Origin: Stenomitos frigidus_A
GTDB lineage: Bacteria > Cyanobacteriota > Cyanobacteriia > Leptolyngbyales > Leptolyngbyaceae
DNA length: 64,000 bases
Direction: 5' to 3'
NCBI RefSeq assembly: GCF_963877135.1
Contig: NZ_CAWNSW010000133.1
Coordinates: 86,951 to 150,950, forward strand
The position numbers were made by a program, and so were the translations under genes. The notes beneath the pieces were generated by a model. It ran no database searches and was not told the origin of the DNA. It saw only the letters and a list, made by a program, of their open reading frames with translations. Of the stretch, positions 25,459 through 33,628 are shown in pieces; within the stretch, counting starts at the first letter, position 1, and every line of letters starts with the position of its first letter.

Positions 25459-26769
25459 TCAGACCAAGTGCGCCTTCATTAAATCACTACGCTCACGGAA
25501 AACCGCCTCGGAGTTGAATCGCTTGCCGCTCTCACCAGCTTGCTGAATCAGACGTGCAAGACGAGAGCGATCGCGCGACAACGTGGCGAGCAAATCGCCC
25601 AGCGGCTCCCATTGTCCCTTGGGCACAAACTCTCCGCCGCCAAACTCTTTGACGAGTTCGTCAGCATAGTCACTGTGATAGCCAATAATGGGAGTCCCGC
25701 TGATCAATGACTCGATCAGGCAGCGCGGCGACTCTGATGTGATGTGTGTGAACAGCATTAAATGAGAGTCGCGAATTTGTTTGAGCAGCTTATCCCGATC
25801 GCTCTCAAAACCTACCAGTTCAATCACCGCGCCCAAGTCTCGTTCAGCGATCAGGCGTTGCATCTCATCGAACAGGCTACCAGCCCCAATCCATACCGCC
25901 TTTAGATCAACGCCTGAACGATGAGCCCTTTCGATCGCTTTAATCCAATCTAGGGGGGCTTTCATTGGTTCCATTCGACCGGCATAGCAAAGGCGGATGC
26001 TTTGCTCGCTAGTGACGTGGCTTACCTTCTCAGCGATCGCAGCTGGGGTAATGACATCTTCTGCGTTCGTATGGATGTCGTGAATCAAAAAGCTGTTGCC
26101 GCAGAGCGGGCTATAGTCTGTGTAGCAGTCTGCCCCATGCCATAGACCCAGCGAGGCTCGTCTAATAACCCAGGCATTATACTTTTCGATTAAGAAGGAA
26201 AAGACCAGGGCTTTCAAGCGTTTGGGCAGGGTCTTGTCTCTTGCGACTTGCAGAATATGCTTGTGTTCAACCCAGTCAGCGTGAATGGCATAAGGTCGCT
26301 TTTGCTGATGAGCCGCGATCGCTGCGACTGCCCCCCAATCACCCACTAAGCCACCAATGCAAAACTGCAAGTAGCAGCTGCGTTCAATTAACTGCTCCAA
26401 AAGAGCCTTGGTTGAGCGGTAGTGCTTCAGAAAAATAGGAGTTGAATACGCCCAAGGCAACGGCACAAATTCAAAGCGCTGAGGATCTGTCAACGTTGCA
26501 GTACTGCGCCAGACGATTGTTTTTTCTTCTGCCACCAAAGCTTCTGGCATGAGTAAGGCTGCAACCGTGACAAAGCCAAAATTATCCGCCCATTGCTCTA
26601 AGCCATTGCATGCTTGTGCCTCAAAAAACAATTGACCATCTACCGATCGAAACGGTACCGGAAGCACCAGTAGCATCCCTTTCTTTGAAGTTTCTAAAGC
26701 ACTTGGATCTTTAGCTAGACCAATAGAGCCAACAGAACCATCCAGCTGAGGTCTAGCAAGATTAGCCAT
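25459..26769 (-). CDS. GT4-like glycosyltransferase
   Basis: A 436-residue GT-B fold glycosyltransferase. The C-terminal nucleotide-sugar domain is the clear part: SIRLCYAGRMEPMKAPLDWIKAI, then AVWIGAGSLFDEMQRLI, IELVGF, LMLFTHITSESPRCLIESLISGTPIIGY (family-4 E-x7-E region) and EFVPKG. The N-terminal acceptor domain is less conserved. It is expected to act at the cytosolic face on a lipid- or polysaccharide-bound acceptor; no donor or acceptor can be named. It appears monocistronic, with 286 bp of intergenic DNA to prfB. Confidence 0.82.
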   Translation of the reverse strand: MANLARPQLDGSVGSIGLAKDPSALETSKKGMLLVLPVPFRSVDGQLFFEAQACNGLEQWADNFGFVTVAALLMPEALVAEEKTIVWRSTATLTDPQRFEFVPLPWAYSTPIFLKHYRSTKALLEQLIERSCYLQFCIGGLVGDWGAVAAIAAHQQKRPYAIHADWVEHKHILQVARDKTLPKRLKALVFSFLIEKYNAWVIRRASLGLWHGADCYTDYSPLCGNSFLIHDIHTNAEDVITPAAIAEKVSHVTSEQSIRLCYAGRMEPMKAPLDWIKAIERAHRSGVDLKAVWIGAGSLFDEMQRLIAERDLGAVIELVGFESDRDKLLKQIRDSHLMLFTHITSESPRCLIESLISGTPIIGYHSDYADELVKEFGGGEFVPKGQWEPLGDLLATLSRDRSRLARLIQQAGESGKRFNSEAVFRERSDLMKAHLV

Positions 26770-26970
26770 AATGCACCACCTGTAAAGGTTTAATAAAGCG
26801 AGAAGTAATCATCCGGACTCCTCCGCGTTAAGTTACCAAACTTTTTGGAGTGCGTAAACGTCCAACATCTAGACTTTATAAATTAGAGCCGGGCTTCGCA
26901 GAACCTTTATCCATTAGCTGAGCATCCATCGGCATTCATCTTAGGTGCGTTAGTTTAGACCGTCAATTTT

Positions 26971-27027
26971 TAAGCAACCAACCTTTAAGGGTGCCGATTT
27001 AAAAGCAGCCAATTTGAGGGTTGCTTA
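26971..27027. repeat. Inverted repeat between prfB and the GT4 gene
   Basis: TAAGCAACC (26971-26979) and GGTTGCTTA (27019-27027) form a 9-bp perfect stem around 39 bases. Inside, an AAGCA.CCAA element is repeated directly. It lies 29 bp past the prfB stop, so it may be part of its terminator, but no T tract is present. Confidence 0.4.
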
Positions 27028-27055
27028 GAGGGCTTAAGCGCGATCGAACCGAGGT

Positions 27056-28169
27056 TCAAACATCAACAAGCTGAGATTCTTGACGTAAATAAGCCTGAAT
27101 GAAAGGATCTAGTTCGCCATTCATAACATCTGCAATCGCTGTAGTTTCTACGCCCGTGCGGAGATCTTTTACCATTTGGTACGGATGGAAGACATAGTTA
27201 CGAATCTGATTACCCCAAGCCGCTTCGACCATATCACCGCGAATATCGGCGATTTCCTTCGCCTTTTGCTCTTGGGCAATAATCAGCAGCTTGGCTTTGA
27301 GAATGGCCAGCGCTTTCTCCTTGTTTTGCAACTGCGATCGCTCCTGGGTACAGCGAACCGCGATCCCCGTAGGAATATGCAAAATGCGTACGGCTGTTTC
27401 CACCTTGTTCACATTCTGCCCACCTTTGCCGCCAGCACGGGTGGTAGTGATTTCCAGGTCCTTAGCGGGAATGTCAAGCTGTACAGAGTTATCAATGAGG
27501 GGCATGATTTCTACCCCAGCAAAGCTCGTCTGACGCTTATCATTCGCATTGAAGGGCGAAATACGGACTAGCCGATGCGTTCCTTTCTCTGAGCGCAAGT
27601 AGCCATAGGCGTAGCGCCCATCAATCTCTAGCGTGACGGATTTAATCCCCGCTTCATCACCGTCCGATCGCTCAACCTCATGCACCTTGTACCGATGGTC
27701 TTCTGCCCACCGAAAATACATGCGTAGCAGCATCTCAGCCCAATCTTGAGCATCCGTACCGCCAGCCCCTGCATTGATAGTCAAAACAGCACCTTTTTGA
27801 TCGTAGGTGCCAGACAGCAGTTGCTGAAGCTCCCACTGGTCGAGTTCCTGACCGAGCTGGGTAACATTCGAGTGTGCTTCCTCCAACAAGGAGACATCCT
27901 CCTCTAGCTCTAACAGTTCCAATACCGCTCTAGCGTCATCTAGATTGGCTTTCCACTGATCAAACTGCTGGAGGTGCGCTTTGAGGTCATTTAGCTCCTG
28001 CAGCGTTCTTTGGGCGCTAGTTTGGTCGTCCCAGAACGTTGGCTGGGCTGCAACTTGTTCTAAGTCCTGAATTTTAGCCGTGAGTGCAGGTAGGTCAAAG
28101 ATACTCCTGAGTTTTACCCAGGCGCTCAGATAACAGTTCGACTTCCCGTTTAATTTCGAGAGTTTCCAT
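27056..28169 (-). CDS. prfB: Peptide chain release factor 2, expressed by programmed +1 frameshift
   Basis: Recognises UGA and UAA stop codons. The gene is in two frames: ATG at 28169, 24 codons to CTT, then an in-frame TGA (28097-28095), and after a +1 slip 346 more codons, giving 370 residues, the usual RF2 length. Frame one reads METLEIKREVELLSERLGKT; frame two continues DLPALTAKIQDLEQVAAQ. The downstream part has the RF2 stop-codon loop tripeptide SPF (in LVRISPFNAND) and the peptidyl-release GGQ in GGKGGQNVNKVE. The frameshift lets RF2 control its own level. A naive caller would start it at the internal TTG at 27922 and lose about 80 residues. Confidence 0.96.
28095..28108 (-). promoter_or_regulatory. 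prfB programmed +1 frameshift site
   Basis: On the minus strand AGGAG-TAT-CTT-TGA-C: a Shine-Dalgarno-like AGGAG three bases before the slippery CTT, then the UGA that RF2 itself reads. This matches the classical bacterial prfB recoding element. Confidence 0.95.
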
Positions 28170-28255
28170 CGCGATCGTTAGCAATAAAACGTTTAGGTTA
28201 CTAGTCTAAAGCAGATCGTTGTGCAGAGACGGCATCAGCAATCAAGCTTACGTAG

Positions 28256-28318
28256 AAACCGGGTCTCTCAGCCAGAAAGGGTTGTTTGAGCTTCATAGTC
28301 TCGCTCAAAAACCCGGTT
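28256..28318. repeat. Nested inverted repeat between prfB and the Bax-inhibitor gene
   Basis: Outer arms AAACCGGGT (28256-28264) and ACCCGGTT (28311-28318), inner arms TTTGAGC / GCTCAAA. It lies in the gap between the 5' end of prfB and the 3' end of the next gene, so it could end transcripts of that gene. It resembles ACCCGGTT palindromes seen between cyanobacterial genes. Confidence 0.55.
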
Positions 28319-28395
28319 GTTTTCAGACCGTAAGCAAACTCGATCGCGCCTCTGAAACAGAATGTAACGAAACGAGCCTGCAGTCGTCTGTACGT

Positions 28396-29124
28396 TTAGC
28401 GCCGCCCGTTCAAAGCAATCAACAGTCGCAGGATAAAGACAAACAGGTTGATGTAGGTCAAATACATTGACAGCGCAGCGGGCAAGTACTGATCATCCCG
28501 ATAGGTGCGGGGAAGAATGTAAAAGTCGACTACAGCCGCTCCAGCGAACAGGAGCACACCGATGCCTGAGATGGCAACTTCTAAGAACGTAGGGGTATAG
28601 AGGCCAAAAAAGCTCAACCCAAACTGCAGCAGAACAACGACAAACAGAGCAATAATGCCGAGACGCACCGTTTTGGCAAGCGCCATGCCATCTGTATCGC
28701 TCAAATTGGAGCCAATCTGCCGCCCTGCAATGAAGGCGATCCCGCAGCCAAGCGCAGCAATCCCCACACCTGTAATGCCGACTCCCTGGGTTCTTAGCGC
28801 AATCGCAACCAAACCGCTGAGCGTGTACCCTGACAAGAGGCTGTAAGTAGCCAGCAGGGGCAAGGCGACACCATTGTTACCTTTAGAAGCAACACTAGAG
28901 GCAACGAAGAAGAGAATGAGTTCCAAAACCACTGCGCCCATCACAGTGGGAAAGAAGATTTCTGGGTTGTTTTCTAGAACTTTAAGACCACCCAAAGTGC
29001 CCGCTGCCGTCAGAATTAGCCCGCCACCCAACCAGGGCAACGCATTGGCAATAACGTTAGGACCAACGAGTGCGTGACCTTTAGCCTCACGCATAGCTTG
29101 CCGAAAGTTACTGGTATTGCTCAC
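28396..29124 (-). CDS. Bax inhibitor-1 / YccA-like membrane protein
   Basis: A 242-residue integral membrane protein with about seven transmembrane helices after a short soluble start (MSNTSNFRQAMREAKGHAL). Features of the BI-1 family: LATYSLLSGYTLSGLV in the middle, YTPTFLEVAISGIGVLLFAGAAVVDFYILPR (the D/R region of the last pore helices) and the end LSMYLTYINLFVFILRLL. Bacterial members are pH-sensitive calcium-leak-like channels or regulators of membrane proteases; the role here is not known. It is divergent from sigF, separated by about 270 bp. Confidence 0.87.
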   Translation of the reverse strand: MSNTSNFRQAMREAKGHALVGPNVIANALPWLGGGLILTAAGTLGGLKVLENNPEIFFPTVMGAVVLELILFFVASSVASKGNNGVALPLLATYSLLSGYTLSGLVAIALRTQGVGITGVGIAALGCGIAFIAGRQIGSNLSDTDGMALAKTVRLGIIALFVVVLLQFGLSFFGLYTPTFLEVAISGIGVLLFAGAAVVDFYILPRTYRDDQYLPAALSMYLTYINLFVFILRLLIALNGRR

Positions 29125-29395
29125 GTGGCTTTCTCTCGTTTAAGAAACAGTAATGGATTGTCATACTCTCTATTTTCGCTTGAATTTTGGGAAACCGATC
29201 CAGGAAAACTAAGATTCCGCCGCTTCAGTAGCCGCTTTTCTAGGAGGAGCCCGTTAGCTAGCTGACCCAGGGCTTTACGTGTTTATGCCGAGCCCTCATA
29301 GTAGTGCCCTCTGGAATACCGTAGATCGACGATGGTTGTAACCCCTCTTTCTGAAGAACAATGAGCTCAACTCTGAAGTGAAAGGTGACCTGCAG

Positions 29396-30181
29396 ATGAT
29401 GGCTACTCAACCCTCGATTCGTACTCGCGGTATGGAATTGCTGATGTCCTACTATCAGCACCCCTCTGTTAAAGTTCGCAACCAATTGGTGCAGTTAAAC
29501 GCAGGTTTAGTGAGAAAAATCGCCCATCGCGTGAGCCACCAATGCGCCGAACCATACGAAGATCTTGAACAAATTGGTTATCTGGGCTTAATTCGTGCGA
29601 TCGAGCGCTTTAATCCTCATCAGGGCTGTGCCTTTAGTTCCTTTGCTGTGCCTTATATCCGTGGTGAGATGCTGCACTTTCTGCGCGATCGCAGCGGTAC
29701 AGTTAAGATTCCCCGTCGTTGGCAACAACTAAACAAAGAAGGGCAACGAGTGCGTGAAGCACTGATGGAAGCAACGGGTCGCCAGCCTACAGACAACGAA
29801 ATTGCTGAAGCACTGGGCGTCACAGTCAACGAATGGCGTGAAAGCAAGCTGGCTACGAAAAACCGCCTGCCGCTTAGTCTCGATGCCACCATCTGTCAGC
29901 AAATCGACTCACCCATGACGCTGGGCGACACGCTCCCCGATGCTCACTATCAAACGCTACAGAACCTGGAAGAAGATCGGCAGCAGCTTCAGCGAGCCAT
30001 GAATCAGCTAGAGGACAAAACGCGGCAGGCGATCGAATTTGTGTTCATCCAAGATCTCTCTCGCAAAGAAGTCGCCGAACAAATCGGTGTCAGCCCCATG
30101 ACAGTGACGCGCCGCATTCACCGTGGCATTCAGCAAATGGTCACACTACTGCAGCCTCAAGTCCTACAGACTGATCCCTAG
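29396..30181 (+). CDS. sigF: Group 3 RNA polymerase sigma factor SigF
   Basis: A 261-residue alternative sigma factor of the cyanobacterial SigF class, which in Synechocystis drives type IV pilus and motility genes. Region 2 is at about 40-105 (CAEPYEDLEQIGYLGLIRAIERF, FSSFAVPYIRGEMLHFLRDRS), region 3 at about 115-165 (IPRRWQQLNKEGQRVREAL), and region 4 ends the protein with the HTH DLSRKEVAEQIGVSPMTVTRRIHRG. The ATG at 29396 is chosen because AAAGGTGA lies seven bases before it; the GTG at 29378 lacks such a site. No anti-sigma gene is adjacent. A terminator follows. Confidence 0.93.
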   Translation: MMATQPSIRTRGMELLMSYYQHPSVKVRNQLVQLNAGLVRKIAHRVSHQCAEPYEDLEQIGYLGLIRAIERFNPHQGCAFSSFAVPYIRGEMLHFLRDRSGTVKIPRRWQQLNKEGQRVREALMEATGRQPTDNEIAEALGVTVNEWRESKLATKNRLPLSLDATICQQIDSPMTLGDTLPDAHYQTLQNLEEDRQQLQRAMNQLEDKTRQAIEFVFIQDLSRKEVAEQIGVSPMTVTRRIHRGIQQMVTLLQPQVLQTDP

Positions 30182-30236
30182 GCCTTGCGCCATTCCATCG
30201 TTCGGTTACGCTTTCACTAAGTACCTAGTATCCTGT

Positions 30237-30268
30237 GCTGGATTAGCTACGGCTGATCCAGCTTTTTT
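30237..30268 (+). terminator. Rho-independent terminator of sigF
   Basis: A 7-bp stem GCTGGAT / ATCCAGC (30237-30243, 30256-30262) with a 12-base loop, followed directly by TTTTTT. It lies between the convergent sigF and ubiA genes. Confidence 0.88.
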
Positions 30269-30292
30269 AATGGCTTCAAAACTTTGTACCCG

Positions 30293-31198
30293 TCATCCTC
30301 TTGCGCCGAAAAGCATGCCGATCAGCAGCACGAAACCGATCGCGACATTTTGTTTGAAAAGCTGAGCGTAGACGCGATGAGGAATCGTTTTTTGGCAGAG
30401 TCGGTAGTATTGCCAGGCCCAGATCATCGCAGCGATCGCCAGTGCAACCCAGAATGCTAGTCCCAGCGGCATAGAAAGACCTAAGCTGGCTAGGCAGGCG
30501 ATGGTGCCAGCGAAAAAAAAGCCCACTGCATGGGATACGTACGCGCCGAAGAAGAGGGCACCCGATTGGATGCCAATGCGGCGATCATCCTCGCGATCGG
30601 ACATGGCATAAACGATATCAAAACCAAGCGTCCATAGTACAGTGGCACCCCACAGAAGCCAGGTTGCTTTGCCCAGGCAGGGTGTTGACGCAACGACTGC
30701 GTTGCAGCTGACGGCGCTCCAGCTAATGAGCACAGCAAAGCCCCAGGCGATCGCCAGCACCAACTGCGGAATGGGAAAAACGCGTTTTGCAAGCGGATAC
30801 AAAATAATCACAGGAACGGCTGCGACACAGAGCCAAAAGGTGAGTGGATTGAGATAAAGCGACAAGCCCCAAGCACTGCCAAAGGCTACTAGCGCAATGA
30901 CCAAACCAACCTTGACTGAAAGGGTGCGCGCAGCCAAAGGCCGATTGCGAGTACGTTGGACTTTGGGATCAATGTCTCGATCCCAAAGGTCATTAACAAT
31001 GCAACCAGCGGCACTGGTAGCAAGAGTGCCGAAAATAATGACACCTACCAACGGTAAAGGCGGTGTCCCCCGTGCTGCTAGAACGACTGCCCACAAAGCC
31101 GGAAGCATAAGAATTAAGCGACCTTCTGGCTTGTCCCAGCGTAGAAGCCGGAAAATAGTCAGCCAAGCTGGTGTGCGGCGTTCAGGCAAAAGAGACAT
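30293..31198 (-). CDS. ubiA: 4-hydroxybenzoate solanesyltransferase (UbiA family, plastoquinone pathway)
   Basis: A 301-residue membrane prenyltransferase that attaches the polyprenyl chain to 4-hydroxybenzoate; in cyanobacteria this leads to plastoquinone. The two Asp-rich motifs that bind prenyl diphosphate via magnesium are present: NDLWDRDID (second half of the first cytosolic loop) and SDREDD in the second. About eight to nine transmembrane helices. LRWDKPEGRLILMLPALWA near the N-terminus matches the 4-HB subfamily rather than homogentisate or chlorophyll synthases. It converges with sigF. Confidence 0.93.
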   Translation of the reverse strand: MSLLPERRTPAWLTIFRLLRWDKPEGRLILMLPALWAVVLAARGTPPLPLVGVIIFGTLATSAAGCIVNDLWDRDIDPKVQRTRNRPLAARTLSVKVGLVIALVAFGSAWGLSLYLNPLTFWLCVAAVPVIILYPLAKRVFPIPQLVLAIAWGFAVLISWSAVSCNAVVASTPCLGKATWLLWGATVLWTLGFDIVYAMSDREDDRRIGIQSGALFFGAYVSHAVGFFFAGTIACLASLGLSMPLGLAFWVALAIAAMIWAWQYYRLCQKTIPHRVYAQLFKQNVAIGFVLLIGMLFGARG

Positions 31199-31302
31199 GG
31201 AAGCGATAAATTAAGTCTGTCACTACTTTATCGCTTCACTCCTCGCTACTCACCCTCAAATTCTCATTGTTTCGTTAAGGTTGACTATTCATTGAGCTAT
31301 GC

Positions 31303-32406
31303 CTAGTTAAGGCTGAGTAGCTTCTGTTGTAACTGTTGAAGGTGCTGGCTGTTTTTTTGCCAGATTGCCCACGCACTGAAGCGGAGTGATACTTTGGTGC
31401 CGCCTGCATAGGTTTTTAAGCCGTACTTCTGTTCCAGAATCGCAGCGTCTGTCAAGGAGACTGGTACCAACTGGTCAAAAATATCATCGTAAAGCCACTG
31501 TGTATTGGCAGCCTTGAAATCTAGATATGCTTTCCAGAGCTTGACAACAGTTTGATGGTCATCAATGGCGGCTAAGAGCACTGGGTAGACTGGGTGGTTC
31601 CTGGCATCTGGTTGGGTCGCAAATTGGTTGAAAGACTGTTGCAGTGCTTCAACGAGACGAGTGTAGTCTTCGTAACTAACGCCAACTTGTTGGGGTGTCA
31701 GGTTTAATTGATAGAAGTTGTCCGGTATGCTCTTTAGTCTGGCGGCTGTTTCGGAAAACTGTCTAAAGGTCAGAAGTGCCTGGTTTTCAGTGATCAGACG
31801 CTGGTTAATAGCACTGTAATTGCTGCGGTAGTCCGTCAGTTTTGCTTGACTTTGCAGCGCGATCGCGGTTGTCGGTGGGATCGACTGGAGTAAACCAATG
31901 GCAGCACGCCATTTACGACTGGCACGCTGCCAAACTTTGAGCGAGTGGGGTGGCTTTTGCACAGTGACGGCGGCCTGCCAGGCTAGCGTTTGAGCCGCTT
32001 TAAACCTTTCAGCCGCAGTTGTTTCAGTCGTCAGACGATCGCTAATAGCGGCGTAATTGCTCTGATAAACTGCCCTTTTTTCCTTCGCCTCTGCTGCAAC
32101 GGGTGACCTTTCAGGAATCGCTTCTAACCGATTAATGGCCTGTCTCCATTTCACGCGTGCGGCTTGCCAGGTTTCGACTGAATGTGGGGGATGTTGCACC
32201 ATTACGGCGGCATCCCAAGCAAGTCTACGAGCGGCGACAAAGTTATCGAGCGCAGAAGTATTTTGCGGTGTTGCCGTCTTGAGCGACATTGAATCGTTCG
32301 TCAACGCTTGGCTTGAATCATCTGCAAAGCTGTGATCGTCAGTGTTACAGGCGCTCAGTAGCAAGATGACGGTTGCGAAACCGATGGTCAAACGCAGATA
32401 GTGCAT
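31303..32406 (-). CDS. Lipoprotein with internal tandem repeats, unknown function
   Basis: A 367-residue protein. The N-terminus is a lipoprotein signal with lipobox LLSAC (Cys20), so it should be lipid-anchored outside the cytoplasmic membrane. Residues about 53-120 and 130-210 are two related helical repeats of roughly 75 residues: LAWxAAVxVQxPPHSxxxW, then KWRxAIxxLxxIP, then YxxNYxAIxxRL. The C-terminal 140 residues form a separate, partly helical domain. I recognise no enzyme motif. The repeat resembles helical segments found singly in other cyanobacterial proteins. A role in cell-envelope binding is only a guess from the anchor. Confidence 0.75.
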   Translation of the reverse strand: MHYLRLTIGFATVILLLSACNTDDHSFADDSSQALTNDSMSLKTATPQNTSALDNFVAARRLAWDAAVMVQHPPHSVETWQAARVKWRQAINRLEAIPERSPVAAEAKEKRAVYQSNYAAISDRLTTETTAAERFKAAQTLAWQAAVTVQKPPHSLKVWQRASRKWRAAIGLLQSIPPTTAIALQSQAKLTDYRSNYSAINQRLITENQALLTFRQFSETAARLKSIPDNFYQLNLTPQQVGVSYEDYTRLVEALQQSFNQFATQPDARNHPVYPVLLAAIDDHQTVVKLWKAYLDFKAANTQWLYDDIFDQLVPVSLTDAAILEQKYGLKTYAGGTKVSLRFSAWAIWQKNSQHLQQLQQKLLSLN

Positions 32407-32659
32407 TATTTTTCGATCGTAGGTAACCGGAGACTAGACAGATCGCCAGACTTACACTGTCGCCGCTCCTAACAGCTCTATATTGCCTCAACCAAACTAA
32501 GGATGAGAGGATGGCATCGTAGAGGGCTACAATAATCAGATCGATCCATCAAACAAAAACTGCCTGAAGCGGTAGCTTTCAACACGGCAATGACCCATTA
32601 CTGTGTCGGCAACCTGCCCTCATACCGAGACCGATCTTAATCCACAAACTAATCTCTGC

Positions 32660-33388
32660 ATGACTGTTCGTTCAAAGCTCTATGAAGGCAAAGCTAAAAT
32701 TCTCTACGCCACTGATGATCCAGAGGTACTGCTCACCTATTTTAAGGATGATGCCACTGCCTTTAACGCACAGAAGCGCGGCAGTATTGAGGGTAAAGGT
32801 GCATTCAATTGCGCGATCGCCAGCCATCTGTTTAAGCAACTTGAAGTCAGCGGTATTGCCACTCACTTTATTGAGCAAACGAGCAGCAATGAGATGCGGG
32901 TGCGAGCCGTAAAGATTTTGCCAATTGAAGTCGTTGTCAGGAACATTGCAGCCGGTAGTCTCTGTCAACAGACCGGAATAGCGTTAGGAACCTTGCTGGA
33001 ACAACCATTAGTGGAGTTTTACTACAAGAATGATGCGCTCGGCGATCCCTTGCTTACGGTCGATCGACTCTTGTTAATGGCACTCGCCACCTCAGAACAG
33101 GTCAATCAGCTAAGAGCAATGGCACTCAAAGTCAATGATGTTTTGAAAGCCTTTTTCTTACAATGCGGCATCACTCTGGTAGATTTCAAGCTAGAGTTTG
33201 GGCTGGATCAACAGCGCCAGCTTCTTCTGGCAGACGAAATTAGCCCTGATACCTGTCGCCTTTGGAATCAAACCGATGATGATCCCCAACAGCGTGTGAT
33301 GGATAAAGATCGCTTCCGTCACGATTTAGGTGATGTTGCTTTGGCTTATCAGCAAGTAATGGAGAGAGTTTTGAAGCATACGTTGTAA
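32660..33388 (+). CDS. purC: Phosphoribosylaminoimidazole-succinocarboxamide synthase
   Basis: Joins aspartate to CAIR with ATP in de novo purine synthesis (SAICAR synthetase), cytosolic. The start at 32660 (MTVRSKLYEGKAKILY) gives 242 residues, the normal length; the frame can open 19 codons earlier but that part is not conserved. Family motifs: LYEGKAKILY, FKDDATAFNAQKRG, SSNEMRVRAVKILPIEVVVRN, TLVDFKLEFGLD and LADEISPDTCRLW. It lies directly upstream of omp85 on the same strand with a 240-bp gap; that neighbourhood is seen in other cyanobacteria. Confidence 0.96.
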   Translation: MTVRSKLYEGKAKILYATDDPEVLLTYFKDDATAFNAQKRGSIEGKGAFNCAIASHLFKQLEVSGIATHFIEQTSSNEMRVRAVKILPIEVVVRNIAAGSLCQQTGIALGTLLEQPLVEFYYKNDALGDPLLTVDRLLLMALATSEQVNQLRAMALKVNDVLKAFFLQCGITLVDFKLEFGLDQQRQLLLADEISPDTCRLWNQTDDDPQQRVMDKDRFRHDLGDVALAYQQVMERVLKHTL

Positions 33389-33628
33389 GGTGAGACTGTT
33401 AGCAGCAAAGCCTTTTCGGTTGATTTCTAGCCTCGATCAGGGGGAACTCTTTACAGCAAGCTTTCTCTTAGTACCGATCAATGCGGTAAAATTTCACAGT
33501 TTGCCAGCTTTTTTAATCTCGTCCGAGTTTAATCTGACCTCAGTTTAGTCTGCTTAAGTTATTGCTGTTTCGTGGGTCCTGCTTTAGACAGGACGTGGTG
33601 TGTGGACGTGTCAACTAATCCGAACAAT

